From JAOPZW01 sp963851295 (GTDB taxonomy: Bacteria > Actinomycetota > Thermoleophilia > Solirubrobacterales > Solirubrobacteraceae), in contig CAWKOS010000007.1 of the NCBI GenBank assembly GCA_963851295.1, forward strand, positions 248,001 through 312,000: a stretch of DNA of 64,000 bases, in the 5' to 3' direction. The position numbers and the translations under genes are program-made. The notes beneath the pieces are model-generated. The model was given only the letters and a program-made list of their open reading frames with translations. It was not told where the DNA came from and made no database searches. Shown one piece after another: positions 1 through 8,752 of the stretch (the stretch's first letter is position 1; every line of letters begins with the position of its first letter).

Positions 1-844
1 GCGGGTTGAACTGGTAGGCGAACAGCGCCGAGATGCGCGAGTTCGACTTCGCCAGCGTGAACATGCAGCCCAGCGCCTTGGCCGCGCGGCTCGTGCTGAA
101 CGGGAAGCTCGAGCCCAGCTTGACGATGCCGCCGGTCTCGGTCAGCCACACCTTGCCGCGGAAGGTCTGCAGCACGCGCTTGGTGCGGGTGGTGGAGAAG
201 CGGTTGGTGTCGGAGTAGTTGTGGAAGCCGATGATCTTCGGGGTCGGCTTGGCGTGGCGCAGGAACGACTTCAGGTACTTGATCGTCTTGTTGACGTTCT
301 GCTCGTCGAGGATGTCCAGGCCGACGATCCGGTACGTCGAGCCGCGGAACACCTTGCGCGCCGCGCCGTAGTACTGAGCGGTCAGCTTGGGGCCGGAGGT
401 GAGGCTGCAGATCTTGCTCGGCTGGCCCTGCACGCTGCCGTCGCGCAGCGCGTGGCAGCGGTTGACCTCGTTCCACGGGGAGATGTCCTTGACCCGCGGA
501 TAGGCGGCCTTGAACTTCTTGAGCTCCTTCGTGTAGGCGGCCACCGTCGGCGCCTTCAGGGCGCGCGAGTTGCTGCGGTGGGAGTGCTCGAAGGAGATGA
601 GGATCTTCTGGTGCGCGGCCGTCGCGGCGCTGTACCAGGCGTCCCACTGCGCCTTGTCCGCCGGGCTCTCCATCACGTCATAGGGCGTGATGTAGCGCGC
701 GGCCTTGAACTTCAGGGGCGCGAAGAGCGGGTTGGTGAAGGTGCTCGCCTGCTGGTCGGAGACGCCCAGCGTGTAGGCGCCGGCGCCCGCGGGGACGGCG
801 AGCACCGCGATGAGCGCGGCGATGGGGAGAAGGAGTCGTCGCAT
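1..844 (-). CDS. Secreted glycoside-hydrolase-like protein (3' end outside window)
   Basis: The frame is open from an ATG at 844 to the window edge, giving 281 residues with no stop. The N-terminus MRRLLLPIAALIAVLAVPAG is a typical Sec signal peptide ending near an AGA site, so the product is exported. The mature part reads like a TIM-barrel glycosidase. A PWNEVNRC stretch near residue 120 could supply an acid/base Glu, and a later WLTETGG could supply a nucleophile Glu, the pattern of clan GH-A enzymes and of Asl1-like proteins. The substrate cannot be told from sequence. There is no clear Shine-Dalgarno sequence before the ATG. The gene is transcribed away from the TetR gene at 920. The exported glycosidase-like fold is fairly sure; enzyme activity is inferred. 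Confidence 0.72.
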   Translation of the reverse strand, partial: MRRLLLPIAALIAVLAVPAGAGAYTLGVSDQQASTFTNPLFAPLKFKAARYITPYDVMESPADKAQWDAWYSAATAAHQKILISFEHSHRSNSRALKAPTVAAYTKELKKFKAAYPRVKDISPWNEVNRCHALRDGSVQGQPSKICSLTSGPKLTAQYYGAARKVFRGSTYRIVGLDILDEQNVNKTIKYLKSFLRHAKPTPKIIGFHNYSDTNRFSTTRTKRVLQTFRGKVWLTETGGIVKLGSSFPFSTSRAAKALGCMFTLAKSNSRISALFAYQFNP

Positions 845-919
845 GAAGTGGGGGGTCACTTTCGGAGGCATTGGAAGCTCGGAACAGGCTAGCCACGCCG
901 TAGTTGCGGCGCGCCTCGC

Positions 920-1519
920 CTACCCCATGCGTTCATACGCGCCCAGGAAGACATTGGTTACGAAGGCCACCGCGCGCTCCACGTCGGGCGGCTCGCGCTC
1001 GAACATCCGCAGCCCCACCTCGACCCCGGCGCCCACCATCGCGACGGCCATGAGATCCGCGTCGTGGGGCGGGATCCGGCCCATCGCGACCGCGGTCTCG
1101 AGGTCCGTACGCAGCTCGTCGATCCCGGCCCCCAGCGCCGGCTCGTCGAACATCGTGCGGATCGTGCCGGAGTTGCGGCGCATGAGCGCCACGGTCTCCG
1201 GGTCCTCGGCCAGGAACTCGAAGTAGGCGCGAAAGCCTCCGGCCACAAACCCCTCGAGCGTCGTCGCGGCGGTGCGCGCAGCGCGCACGCGCGCGCGGGC
1301 CTCGGTCGTGAGCTCGTCGACCACCGCCCGCAGGACGGACTCCTTGTCGGGGAAGTAGTTGTAGAAGGTCCCCGTGGCGAGGTCGGTGTCGCGGACGATG
1401 TCGCGGACGGTCGCCGCGCCGTAGCCCATGTCGCTGAAGACGCGCCGCCCGGCGGCGAGGATCGCCTCGCGATTGGCGGCCTTGGTGCGCTCGCGCTTGC
1501 CTGTCGCGGCCGGGGTCAA
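920..1519 (-). CDS. TetR/AcrR family transcriptional regulator
   Basis: This 199-residue protein has a TetR N-terminal helix-turn-helix (REAILAAGRRVFSDMGYGAA, then ATVRDIVRDTDLATGTFYNY, about residues 18-57). The hallmark F-Y-N-Y-F segment of the family is present, followed by an all-helical ligand domain. The start chosen is a TTG at 1519, because it overlaps the stop of the upstream monooxygenase gene as TTGA, a typical translational-coupling arrangement; no ATG or GTG sits nearby. Being second in an operon with the flavin monooxygenase suggests it represses that operon in response to a substrate. The likely operator is the palindrome at 2901-2914. Confidence 0.88.
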   Translation of the reverse strand: MTPAATGKRERTKAANREAILAAGRRVFSDMGYGAATVRDIVRDTDLATGTFYNYFPDKESVLRAVVDELTTEARARVRAARTAATTLEGFVAGGFRAYFEFLAEDPETVALMRRNSGTIRTMFDEPALGAGIDELRTDLETAVAMGRIPPHDADLMAVAMVGAGVEVGLRMFEREPPDVERAVAFVTNVFLGAYERMG

Positions 1520-2880
1520 GCCGGCGCCCGCTCGCGTGCGGCCGCGGGGGTCACGGGCAGCGCGAAGCCCTTGCGGCGCGCGCGCTCGGCGCCGGCGCGG
1601 CGCTCCTTCTCGAGGTCGTGCAGGTAGTCGTCGAAGTCGACCTGGATCGTGTGGCGCTTGGAGGCCACGTAGCGCTTGCGCATGGTCTCCATGTCGTCCT
1701 CGATGTCCTGCAGCAGCGCCGGGCGCGCCGGGAGCGCGTACTCGCCCTTGAGGTAGTCGGCGATCCACTGCCCCTGCGCCTCGGCGAGCGGCATGGTCGC
1801 CCCCAGCGGCTGCAGCAGGGCGACGAAGAAGACGTCGTCGAACTCCGGGTGGAAGACGCGGCGGAAGAGCTCGATGTGGTTGTCGGGCGCCGAGATCAGG
1901 TCCTCGTCGAAGAAGGGGAAGCTGATCTTGTAGCCCGTGCAGTAGACGACGACGTCGACGTGGGCGCGCGAGCCGTCGTCGAACTCGACCTCGTCGCCGT
2001 CGAGACGGCGGATGTTCGGCTTCGGCGTGATCGTGCCGTGCGAGATGCGGTCCAGCGCGCGCCCCGAGACCGTCGGGTGCGCCTCGCCGAACTTGTGGTC
2101 GGGCTTGGGCAGCCCGTAGCGCTCGAGGTCGCCGACATGCAGGCGGATGAGCGCGTGGATCATCCGCTGGCGGACCTTGAAGGGCACGCGTGGGTCCATC
2201 GGGAGCTGGTCGACCGGCCGGCCGAACATGTACTTGGGGATGATCCACGCCCCGCGGCGCGCCGCCAGGTAGGTGTCGCGCGCGACGTAGGAGGACTCCA
2301 CGGCGATGTCCATCGCCGAGTTGCCCATGCCGAGGATGACGACGTCCTTGCCGGCGAAGAGGTCGTTGTCGACGTAGGAGTGGGCGTGCAGCTGCTCGCC
2401 CGTGAAGGTGTCGTGGCCCGGGAACATCGGCTCGGGCCAGCGCGGGTCCCAGTGATGCCCGTTGGCGACCAGGAGCGCGTCGAAGCGCTCGACCGAGCCG
2501 TCGTCGAGGGTCAGCTCCCAGCCCCCGCCGTCCAGCCGCTCGGCGCGCGCGACCTTCGTCTCGAAGCGGATCCGGTCGCCGAAGCCGAAGTGGTCGACGT
2601 AGGCGTCGAAGTACGCCGCGATCTGCGCGTGGTGCGGGTAGTCCGGATAGGACTTCGGCATCGGGTAGTCCGAGTACTCCATCCGGTCGCGCGACGTGTT
2701 GATGTGCAGCTGGCGGTAGGCGGCCGACATCCCGTTCTTGTTGGCGAAGACCCAGTTGCCGCCGACGCGGTCGGAGGCCTCGAAGCACGTGAAGGGGACG
2801 CCGCGCTCGTGCAGGGCCTTGGCGGCGGCGATCCCCGAGGAGCCGGCGCCGATGATCGCAGCGGTGGGCAGGGTCGGCAC
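1516..2880 (-). CDS. Flavin-containing monooxygenase (class B FMO/BVMO type)
   Basis: A 454-residue NADPH- and FAD-dependent monooxygenase. The FAD Rossmann motif GAGSSG lies at residues 11-16. The class B signature F-x-G-x3-H-x3-Y is visible as FTGEQLHAHSY at 159-169, the NADPH motif GMGNSA at 184-189, and the late CTGY motif at about 314-317. Such enzymes oxygenate soft nucleophiles (amines, sulfides) or ketones in the cytoplasm; the substrate here is unknown. Length is normal for FMOs. It starts with GTG at 2880, six bases after a -10-like element, so the message may be leaderless. It overlaps the downstream TetR gene by 4 bases and is probably controlled by it. Confidence 0.9.
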   Translation of the reverse strand: MPTLPTAAIIGAGSSGIAAAKALHERGVPFTCFEASDRVGGNWVFANKNGMSAAYRQLHINTSRDRMEYSDYPMPKSYPDYPHHAQIAAYFDAYVDHFGFGDRIRFETKVARAERLDGGGWELTLDDGSVERFDALLVANGHHWDPRWPEPMFPGHDTFTGEQLHAHSYVDNDLFAGKDVVILGMGNSAMDIAVESSYVARDTYLAARRGAWIIPKYMFGRPVDQLPMDPRVPFKVRQRMIHALIRLHVGDLERYGLPKPDHKFGEAHPTVSGRALDRISHGTITPKPNIRRLDGDEVEFDDGSRAHVDVVVYCTGYKISFPFFDEDLISAPDNHIELFRRVFHPEFDDVFFVALLQPLGATMPLAEAQGQWIADYLKGEYALPARPALLQDIEDDMETMRKRYVASKRHTIQVDFDDYLHDLEKERRAGAERARRKGFALPVTPAAARERAPA

Positions 2881-2886
2881 CGGGCC

Positions 2887-2915
2887 ACCCTGCCAGAAGG
2901 TGACGCAGGCGTCAA
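2887..2915 (-). promoter_or_regulatory. Promoter with overlapping palindromic operator for the FMO-TetR operon
   Basis: On the minus strand a -35-like TTGACG (2915-2910) is followed after exactly 17 bases by CAGGGT (2892-2887), and the GTG start lies 6 bases further on. The perfect palindrome TGACGC-AG-GCGTCA (2901-2914) covers the -35 box and first spacer bases; weak symmetry extends to AAG/CTT outside it. This is the usual position of a TetR repressor operator. The -10 match is only partial. Confidence 0.55.
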
Positions 2916-2935
2916 CTTTGAGCCCGCGGCGGCGG

Positions 2936-5068
2936 CTAGAGCCCGTTGAGCGTGTCCACCACGCGGAAGACGTCGCCGCGCTTGTAGAAGTTGACGGCGA
3001 GCAGGTTCGGGATGTGGTGGCGGATGCGCTCGCACGCCCGGGCGCGGGCGAGCAGCGGCTTGTAGGCGTTGACCGCGGACGCGTCGGTGGGCTTCGGGAC
3101 AGGGTCGGTGCTGACCCAGTGGTTGATGAGGAACAGCGGCGCGCTCTCGGGGCCGCGGTTGGGCTTGCAGCTCGCGGGCAGGTACTTCGCCTTGGTCAGC
3201 AGCGCCGGCCGCGGGAAGGAGAACGGCGTCTCCTTGGTGAGGCGCTTGTAGGCGAGCTGGTACCAGGGCGCCGCGCCCGCGCGGTTCTCGGCCATGACGA
3301 CGAGCCGGTGGTCGGCGTCGATCATCTCGCGCAGGGTCGGCCAGCTGCCGTCGTCGGGCGGCGTGAAGGCGTAGCGCGTCAGGCCCGCGTCGTCCATCGC
3401 CCCGACGAAGTCGGCGGGCGTCACGTAGTCCTGGTTGACGATCACCACGACCTCGGACGGGTGGGTGACCAGGAAGTCGTGGATGTCCTTCAGCCCGGTG
3501 GCCAGCGGCGTGGCGCCCAGCTCGCAGAGCGTGTGGCACAGGTACATGCCGCGCTTGCCCTCGCCGCGGAAGCCGGCGCGGTCGCGCAGGCGCAGCGCCG
3601 CCTGGAAGCTCTGCTCGCTCACCCCGTCCTGGTTCTTGACGAGGTCGAGGTCGGCCTTGGTGCGGAAGTACGAGCGCACGCGGCCGTTGGGAAGGCGATC
3701 GGCGTAGTGGGTGTCGAAGAGCAGCCCGCGGATGCCGTCGTGCAGCTGGCCGCCGATCGAGCGGTCCTGCTCGGAGGAGAACCAGCCCCGCAGCGGCGCC
3801 GACATCGAGTTGTGCGTGGCGGGCAGGGCGATCTCGTCGAGCGAGCGGTCGCAGAGCTCGGCGTGGCCGTTGCAGGTCGTGACCGTGGCGGCGGGCGCGT
3901 CGGTGCCGCCGCCCGCCAGGAAGGCGGCCACGCCGCCGGCGATCAGCACCACCGCGATCGCCGGGACGGCGACCGAGCGCAGGCGCCGGCGCAGCGCCGC
4001 CGTGCGCTGCGTATGCGCCTCCTCGGCCGCCTCGTCGGGCGGGCGGTAGATGAGCCGCAGGACCGCCTCCAGGCCGATGTAGACGAGGAAGGCGCCCACG
4101 AGCGTCGCCACGACCTGCAGCGCCGCGAGCGGCTTGACCACGACGAGCACGCCCGTCGCGGCGAACGCCGCCGCGCGCGCGACGCGCGGCCACGGCCGCT
4201 TCGGCTCGGTCGTGACGATCCGCCATGCCGCCTCCAGCGGGCGCTCGAGGTCGACGGGCCGGATGATCGACGCGGCCGCCGCCGAAATGACCGCGCCCGA
4301 GCCGGCCAGCACCCAGGCGAAGGTGCGCAGGTCGCCGAGGAAGGCGTCCCACACGGCGCTCGCCGCGGCGCGGTCCTCGGGGTCGTGGAAGCGGTCGAGG
4401 ACGATCGCGCGGGCGATGGCGTAGACGATCGCGACGGCGATGCCGGCGCCCGCCACGCCGATCCCGAGCCGCAGCGCGGTCGAGCGGCGGTCGGGCGAGA
4501 CGGCGAGCGCCGCGATGGCGGCGGCCAGGGTCAGCGCGGCGAGCAGCCACGCCACGATCCGCACGTCGCGGGCCAGGCGCGCCGCGGACCCCGCCGCGGA
4601 GCTGATCCGGTGGCGGACCACGACGACCTGCCCGCTGTCCTGCACCTCGGCGGCGAGCTTCGGTCGCAGCGTGTGCAGGGCGGCTCCGAGCACCGTGCCG
4701 ACGTCGACGACCGTCAACGCGATCGTGTCCTCGTCGCGCTCGAAGAGCGCCCGGTGGGTGTCGAGCGCCGCCCGGTGGAAGAGGCTGCGGAACGCCCCGC
4801 CGCCGACGACGCCCGAGATCGCCGAGGCGATGATCGGGCGCGCCGCGAGCAGGTCGGCCTCCTTGCGCAGCACGACGTCGTCGGTGACGCGGTCGGCGAT
4901 CAGCGTCTGCACGCTCGAGTCGTGCAGCGTGGCCGTCGCCCGGTCGGCGAACTGGTCGGGGTCGAAGAGCGCGCGGCGGGCGTAGCCCGCGAGGGTCGCC
5001 GCCACGAGCAGCAGCGACATGAGCACCACCAGTCCGGTGGCGACGGCCCGGCGGGCATCTGGCCTCAT
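2936..5068 (-). CDS. Polytopic membrane protein with PI-PLC-X-like catalytic domain
   Basis: 710 residues from an ATG at 5068. The N-terminus (about 8-28) is a membrane anchor or uncleaved signal, followed by an extracytoplasmic-looking stretch. About six more hydrophobic helices lie between residues 165 and 385. The C-terminal third resembles the X domain of phosphatidylinositol-specific phospholipase C: ATHNSMSAP with His419, then GIRGLLFDTHYA, MYLCHTLCELG and a VVIVNQDY strand. In this family two histidines do acid/base catalysis. The gene follows the ABC permease by 24 bases and could be cotranscribed. Bacterial proteins of this type act on lipids or cell-surface phosphodiesters; the substrate here is unknown. 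Confidence 0.75.
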   Translation of the reverse strand: MRPDARRAVATGLVVLMSLLLVAATLAGYARRALFDPDQFADRATATLHDSSVQTLIADRVTDDVVLRKEADLLAARPIIASAISGVVGGGAFRSLFHRAALDTHRALFERDEDTIALTVVDVGTVLGAALHTLRPKLAAEVQDSGQVVVVRHRISSAAGSAARLARDVRIVAWLLAALTLAAAIAALAVSPDRRSTALRLGIGVAGAGIAVAIVYAIARAIVLDRFHDPEDRAAASAVWDAFLGDLRTFAWVLAGSGAVISAAAASIIRPVDLERPLEAAWRIVTTEPKRPWPRVARAAAFAATGVLVVVKPLAALQVVATLVGAFLVYIGLEAVLRLIYRPPDEAAEEAHTQRTAALRRRLRSVAVPAIAVVLIAGGVAAFLAGGGTDAPAATVTTCNGHAELCDRSLDEIALPATHNSMSAPLRGWFSSEQDRSIGGQLHDGIRGLLFDTHYADRLPNGRVRSYFRTKADLDLVKNQDGVSEQSFQAALRLRDRAGFRGEGKRGMYLCHTLCELGATPLATGLKDIHDFLVTHPSEVVVIVNQDYVTPADFVGAMDDAGLTRYAFTPPDDGSWPTLREMIDADHRLVVMAENRAGAAPWYQLAYKRLTKETPFSFPRPALLTKAKYLPASCKPNRGPESAPLFLINHWVSTDPVPKPTDASAVNAYKPLLARARACERIRHHIPNLLAVNFYKRGDVFRVVDTLNGL

Positions 5069-5092
5069 GGCGGGGCGAGTCTACGCTCGCCC

Positions 5093-5887
5093 TCAGCGGA
5101 TCTCGCCGCGCGCGATGCGCCACATGCCGATGGCCAGCGGCAGCGCCATCCAGACCCCGAGCGTCGTCGCCGCGTGGGCCCATTCGGTGGCGTCGAAGAC
5201 GTGCTCGCTCATCGGCCCGAGCGTGCGCACGGCGTCCAGCCAGCGCGCCACCGTGTCCAGGCCGGCGACCGCGCTGACGATCGACCAGCCGATCGGCAGC
5301 ACGAAGGAGAGCACGATCGCCGGCGCCGACGACAGCAGCGCCGCGCCGAAGGCGACGCCGCCGATCATCCCGGTCACGAGGTACAGGACGTCCTGGAGCA
5401 GCAGCCCGGCGGGCAGCGACCACACGTGCGCGACGTCGGGCGCGGCAATGGCCGTGCCGATCGCCGCCACCGCGAGGCAGAGCACGAAGACGACGAGCGA
5501 GACCACGACGCTCGCCAGGAGCTTGGCCACGACGACGCGCGAGCGGCCGGGCACGAGGGCGAAGGTGATCGGCGCCGTGCGCTGCGACCACTCCGAGCTG
5601 ACGAGCAGGATGCCGACGATCGGCAGCAGCACCGACGCCGGCTGCAGCGCCAGCGACAGCAGCTCGCGCAGCGTCTGGTCGCGCGCGTGGCCGACCGCGC
5701 AGACGACCACCACGAGCGCCACGGTGAGCACGGCGACCGCAAGCTGCAGCCAGAAGCCGGCTCGGGTGTCGACCATCTTGCGCAGCTCAACGGCGGTCAG
5801 CCGCCCGAGGCCCGGGCGGCGGTCGTCGCCCTCGGCGCGCGCGATCGGCGCGACGGTCGGGGCGGCAGCGGTGGCGGTGGCGCTCAT
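5093..5887 (-). CDS. ABC transporter permease (ABC-2 type)
   Basis: 264 residues. After a short Ala-rich N-terminus and the juxtamembrane phrase LTAVELRKMVDTRAGFW, six hydrophobic helices follow, the layout of ABC-2 exporter permeases that extrude drugs, lipids or polysaccharides. The ATG at 5887 overlaps the ATPase stop as ATGA, so the two subunits are translationally coupled. The substrate is unknown. The divergent two-component genes 110 bases beyond the ATPase are a common partner for such exporters and may sense the exported compound or envelope stress. Confidence 0.87.
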   Translation of the reverse strand: MSATATAAAPTVAPIARAEGDDRRPGLGRLTAVELRKMVDTRAGFWLQLAVAVLTVALVVVVCAVGHARDQTLRELLSLALQPASVLLPIVGILLVSSEWSQRTAPITFALVPGRSRVVVAKLLASVVVSLVVFVLCLAVAAIGTAIAAPDVAHVWSLPAGLLLQDVLYLVTGMIGGVAFGAALLSSAPAIVLSFVLPIGWSIVSAVAGLDTVARWLDAVRTLGPMSEHVFDATEWAHAATTLGVWMALPLAIGMWRIARGEIR

Positions 5888-6768
5888 CGATGGTCCTCCG
5901 TGGTCAGGTCGAAGAAGAGCTGCTCGAGGCCGGCCCCCTCCGAGGGGCCGAGGTGGGTCAGGGCCACGCCGCCGGCGAGCGCGGCGCGGCCGACGGCGCC
6001 CGGGTCGCCGTCGACGACGAGCCCGCCCTCGGCGGTCTCGCGCGCCGCGAGCCCGGCGGCGCGCAGCGCACCGGCGAGCGCCGCCTCGTCGGCGGCCCGC
6101 ACGAGCGTGCCGGTGCCCGCCAGCAGCTCGTCGCGGTCGCCCTGGGCGACGATGCGCCCGCCGCCGATGATCACCAGGCGGTCGGCGACCGCCTCGACCT
6201 CGCGCAGCAGGTGCGAGGAGAGCAGCACCGTCCCGCCGCGATCGGCGAAGTCGCGCAGCAGCCAGCGCATCCAGCGCATGCCCTCCGGGTCCAGCCCGTT
6301 GGCGGGCTCGTCGAGGATCAGGACCTCCGGATCGCCGAGCAGCGCGTGGGCGAGCCCGAGGCGCTGGCGCATGCCCAGCGAGTACTGGCGCACCCGCTTG
6401 CGCCCGGCGGCGCGATCGAGGCCGACGAGGCGCAGCAGGCCGTTGACGCGGCCGGCGTCGACGCCCATCGTCTGGGCCGAGACCGCGAGCGCCTCGCGCC
6501 CGCGCCGGCCGCCGTGCTGGGCGGAGGCGTCGAGCAGGACGCCGACCCGCCGGCCTGGGTTCGGGAGGTCGCGGTAGGGCCCGCCGAGCACCGCCGCCGA
6601 GCCGGCGTCGGGCTCGGAGAGGCCGCAGAGCAGCCGCAGGGTGGTGGTCTTCCCGGCGCCGTTGGGTCCGAGGAAGCCGGTGACCGTCCCCGGCTCGCAG
6701 CGGAAGGAGACGTCGTGGATGACGTGGCGCCCGTCGTAGCGCTTGGTGAGGCCGTCGGACTCGATCAT
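5884..6768 (-). CDS. ABC transporter ATP-binding protein
   Basis: 294 residues from ATG 6768. Walker A is GPNGAGKTT (residues 34-42), the signature region is QYSLGMRQRLGLAHAL, and Walker B with the D-loop is VLILDEPANGLDP. The C-terminal about 80 residues form the domain typical of ABC-2 drug-export ATPases. Upstream in-frame codons exist to 6897, but the conserved MIESDGLTKRYDG beginning fixes the start at 6768. It is coupled by a 4-base overlap to the permease. Together the two proteins would make a dimeric exporter in the cytoplasmic membrane. Confidence 0.92.
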   Translation of the reverse strand: MIESDGLTKRYDGRHVIHDVSFRCEPGTVTGFLGPNGAGKTTTLRLLCGLSEPDAGSAAVLGGPYRDLPNPGRRVGVLLDASAQHGGRRGREALAVSAQTMGVDAGRVNGLLRLVGLDRAAGRKRVRQYSLGMRQRLGLAHALLGDPEVLILDEPANGLDPEGMRWMRWLLRDFADRGGTVLLSSHLLREVEAVADRLVIIGGGRIVAQGDRDELLAGTGTLVRAADEAALAGALRAAGLAARETAEGGLVVDGDPGAVGRAALAGGVALTHLGPSEGAGLEQLFFDLTTEDHR

Positions 6769-6878
6769 GGCCGCCAGGATCGGCGGCGCGGGCGGTCGCC
6801 GACCACGGCCGTCGGTCGATGCTCGCGTCGACTTTGGTCGGGGGTCGGCGCCGTGCGCCGCGCGTACGCTGTCGGGCG

Positions 6879-8108
6879 ATGGAAGGTCCGGCCGCACCCA
6901 CCGCGCCGCTGCCGCGCTGGCAGCGGCTCCTTCTGCCCGGGGAGCTGCTCGGGACGACCGAGGGCCGGCGCCGCTCGGCGCGCGACTGGGTGGTCGACGC
7001 CCTCATGTTCGTCGTCGCCGTCGGGCTCGGGATCGTGGTCCTGGCGGCGACGTGGTCCGATCACGGCGCGCTCGTGCTCGCCGTCGACATCTCCCTGGGC
7101 GTCGTCGCCATCGTCGCGCTGTGGTTCCGGCGCTCGCACGCCGTCGCCGTCGGCGTGCTCAACGGGGCCCTCTCGATCGTCTCGGGCTTCGCCGGCGGCG
7201 CCGCGCTGCTGGCGTTCTTCAACGTCGGCCTGCGCGGGTCGCGGCGCGGGATCCTGGCCGTCGTGGGGCTGGCGATCGTGTCGACCGCCGTCTTCCCCCT
7301 GCTCTACGCGGGCAACGAGACCTACCCCGCCCAGCTCGTCCTCGGCGTGCTCGTCACCGCCGTCGTCCTCGGCTGGGCGCTCTTCCTGCGCGCCCAGCGC
7401 GAGCTCGTCCTCTCGCTGCACGAGCGCGCCGCGCACCTGGAGGCCGAGCGCCGGCTCGAGCTCGAGCAGGCGCGCGAGGCCGAGCGCCTGCGCATCGCGC
7501 GCGAGATGCACGACGTCCTCGCCCATCGTGTCTCGTTGCTGAGCCTGCACGCCGGCGCCCTCGAGTTCCGGCCCGACGCGCCCGCCGAGGAGGTCGCCGA
7601 GGCCGCCGCCGTCATCCGCGCCAGCGCGCGCGCCGCGCTGGAGGAGCTGCGCGACGTCATCGGCGTCCTGCGCGAGGGCTCCACCCCCGGCGAGGCGCCC
7701 GAGCCGCCGCAGCCGACGCTGGCCGAGGTCCCGGCGCTCGTCGACGAGTCGCGCCGGGCCGGCGTGCGCATCGACTGGGAGCTCGACGTCCCCGGCGACC
7801 GCCCGCCGCCCGCCGCCGTCGGCCGAACCGCCTACCGGATCGTGCAGGAGGGCCTGACCAACGCGCGCAAGCACGCGCCCGGGGCCACCGTCGACGTGCG
7901 GATCGCGGGCGCGCCGAGCGGCGAGCTCGCAGTCGAGATCCGTAGCCGCCGCGCCGTCGCCGTCGGGGCGCCCGCTGCGCTGCCCGGCGCCGGGACCGGG
8001 CTCGTGGGGCTCGCCGAGCGCGTCGCGTTCGCGGGCGGCACGCTCGAGCACGGGCCCGACCCGGCGGGCGACTTCGTCCTGCGCGCGACGCTGCCCTGGC
8101 CGTCGTGA
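6879..8108 (+). CDS. Sensor histidine kinase (NarL/HisKA_3 type)
   Basis: 409 residues. The N-terminal part has five or six hydrophobic helices (about residues 38-185), followed by a coiled-coil linker rich in E, A and R. The phosphoacceptor motif is REMHDVLAHR with His211. A GHKL ATPase domain follows, with N-box IVQEGLTNARKHA and G-box GTGLVGLAERV. The extracellular loops are short, so the signal is probably sensed in or at the membrane. The ATG at 6879 lies 8 bases after a TACGCT -10-like hexamer. The stop overlaps the regulator start as GTGA. It is divergent from the ABC exporter, its likely target. Confidence 0.92.
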   Translation: MEGPAAPTAPLPRWQRLLLPGELLGTTEGRRRSARDWVVDALMFVVAVGLGIVVLAATWSDHGALVLAVDISLGVVAIVALWFRRSHAVAVGVLNGALSIVSGFAGGAALLAFFNVGLRGSRRGILAVVGLAIVSTAVFPLLYAGNETYPAQLVLGVLVTAVVLGWALFLRAQRELVLSLHERAAHLEAERRLELEQAREAERLRIAREMHDVLAHRVSLLSLHAGALEFRPDAPAEEVAEAAAVIRASARAALEELRDVIGVLREGSTPGEAPEPPQPTLAEVPALVDESRRAGVRIDWELDVPGDRPPPAAVGRTAYRIVQEGLTNARKHAPGATVDVRIAGAPSGELAVEIRSRRAVAVGAPAALPGAGTGLVGLAERVAFAGGTLEHGPDPAGDFVLRATLPWPS

Positions 8109-8752
8109 TCCGCGTCGTGCTCGTCGACGACGACGCGCTCGTGCGCTCGGGGCTGCGGATGATGCTGGCCGGCGCTGAGGGCATCGACGTCGTCGGCGAG
8201 GCCGACGACGGGCGCGGCGCCCTCGCCGCCGCGGACCGCCACCGCCCCGACGTCGTGCTCATGGACATCCGCATGCCCCAGGTCGACGGCATCGCGGCGA
8301 CGCGCCTGCTGCGCGGCCAGCCCGACGCGCCCGCGGTCATAGTCCTGACGACCTTCGACGCCGACGAGCTCGTCCTACGCGCGCTGCGCGCGGGCGCCGC
8401 CGGGTTCCTGCTCAAGGACACCCCGCCGGCCGAGATCGTGCGCGCCATCGAGCTCGTCCACGCCGGCGACGGCATGCTCTCCCCCACCGTCACGCGCACG
8501 CTGATCGCACTCGTGGCCGGCGAGGGCGACGCCGGCCGCCACGACGAGGCGCGCGAGCGCCTCGCCGGCCTCAGCGGCCGCGAGCGCGAGGTCGCGCTCG
8601 CCGTGGGCCAGGGACGCCCGAACGCGGAGATCGCCGCCGAGCTTCACATGAGCGTGGCCACCGTCAAGGCCCACGTCTCGCGCCTGCTCGTGAAGCTCGG
8701 CGTCGACAACCGCGTCCAGATCGCCCTGCTCGTGCAGGACGCGACGCGCTGA
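8105..8752 (+). CDS. Response regulator, NarL/LuxR type
   Basis: 215 residues from GTG 8105, overlapping the kinase stop. The receiver domain has the acidic pocket DDD near residue 8, phosphoacceptor Asp54 in LMDIRMPQVDG, a conserved Thr in LTTFD and a Lys in LLKDTPP. The C-terminal LuxR helix-turn-helix (LSGREREVALAVGQGRPNAE then MSVATVKAHVSRLLVKLGV) binds DNA. It is the cognate partner of the kinase and probably controls the divergent exporter. Its stop abuts the stop of the converging acylase gene with no spacing. Confidence 0.94.
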   Translation: MIRVVLVDDDALVRSGLRMMLAGAEGIDVVGEADDGRGALAAADRHRPDVVLMDIRMPQVDGIAATRLLRGQPDAPAVIVLTTFDADELVLRALRAGAAGFLLKDTPPAEIVRAIELVHAGDGMLSPTVTRTLIALVAGEGDAGRHDEARERLAGLSGREREVALAVGQGRPNAEIAAELHMSVATVKAHVSRLLVKLGVDNRVQIALLVQDATR

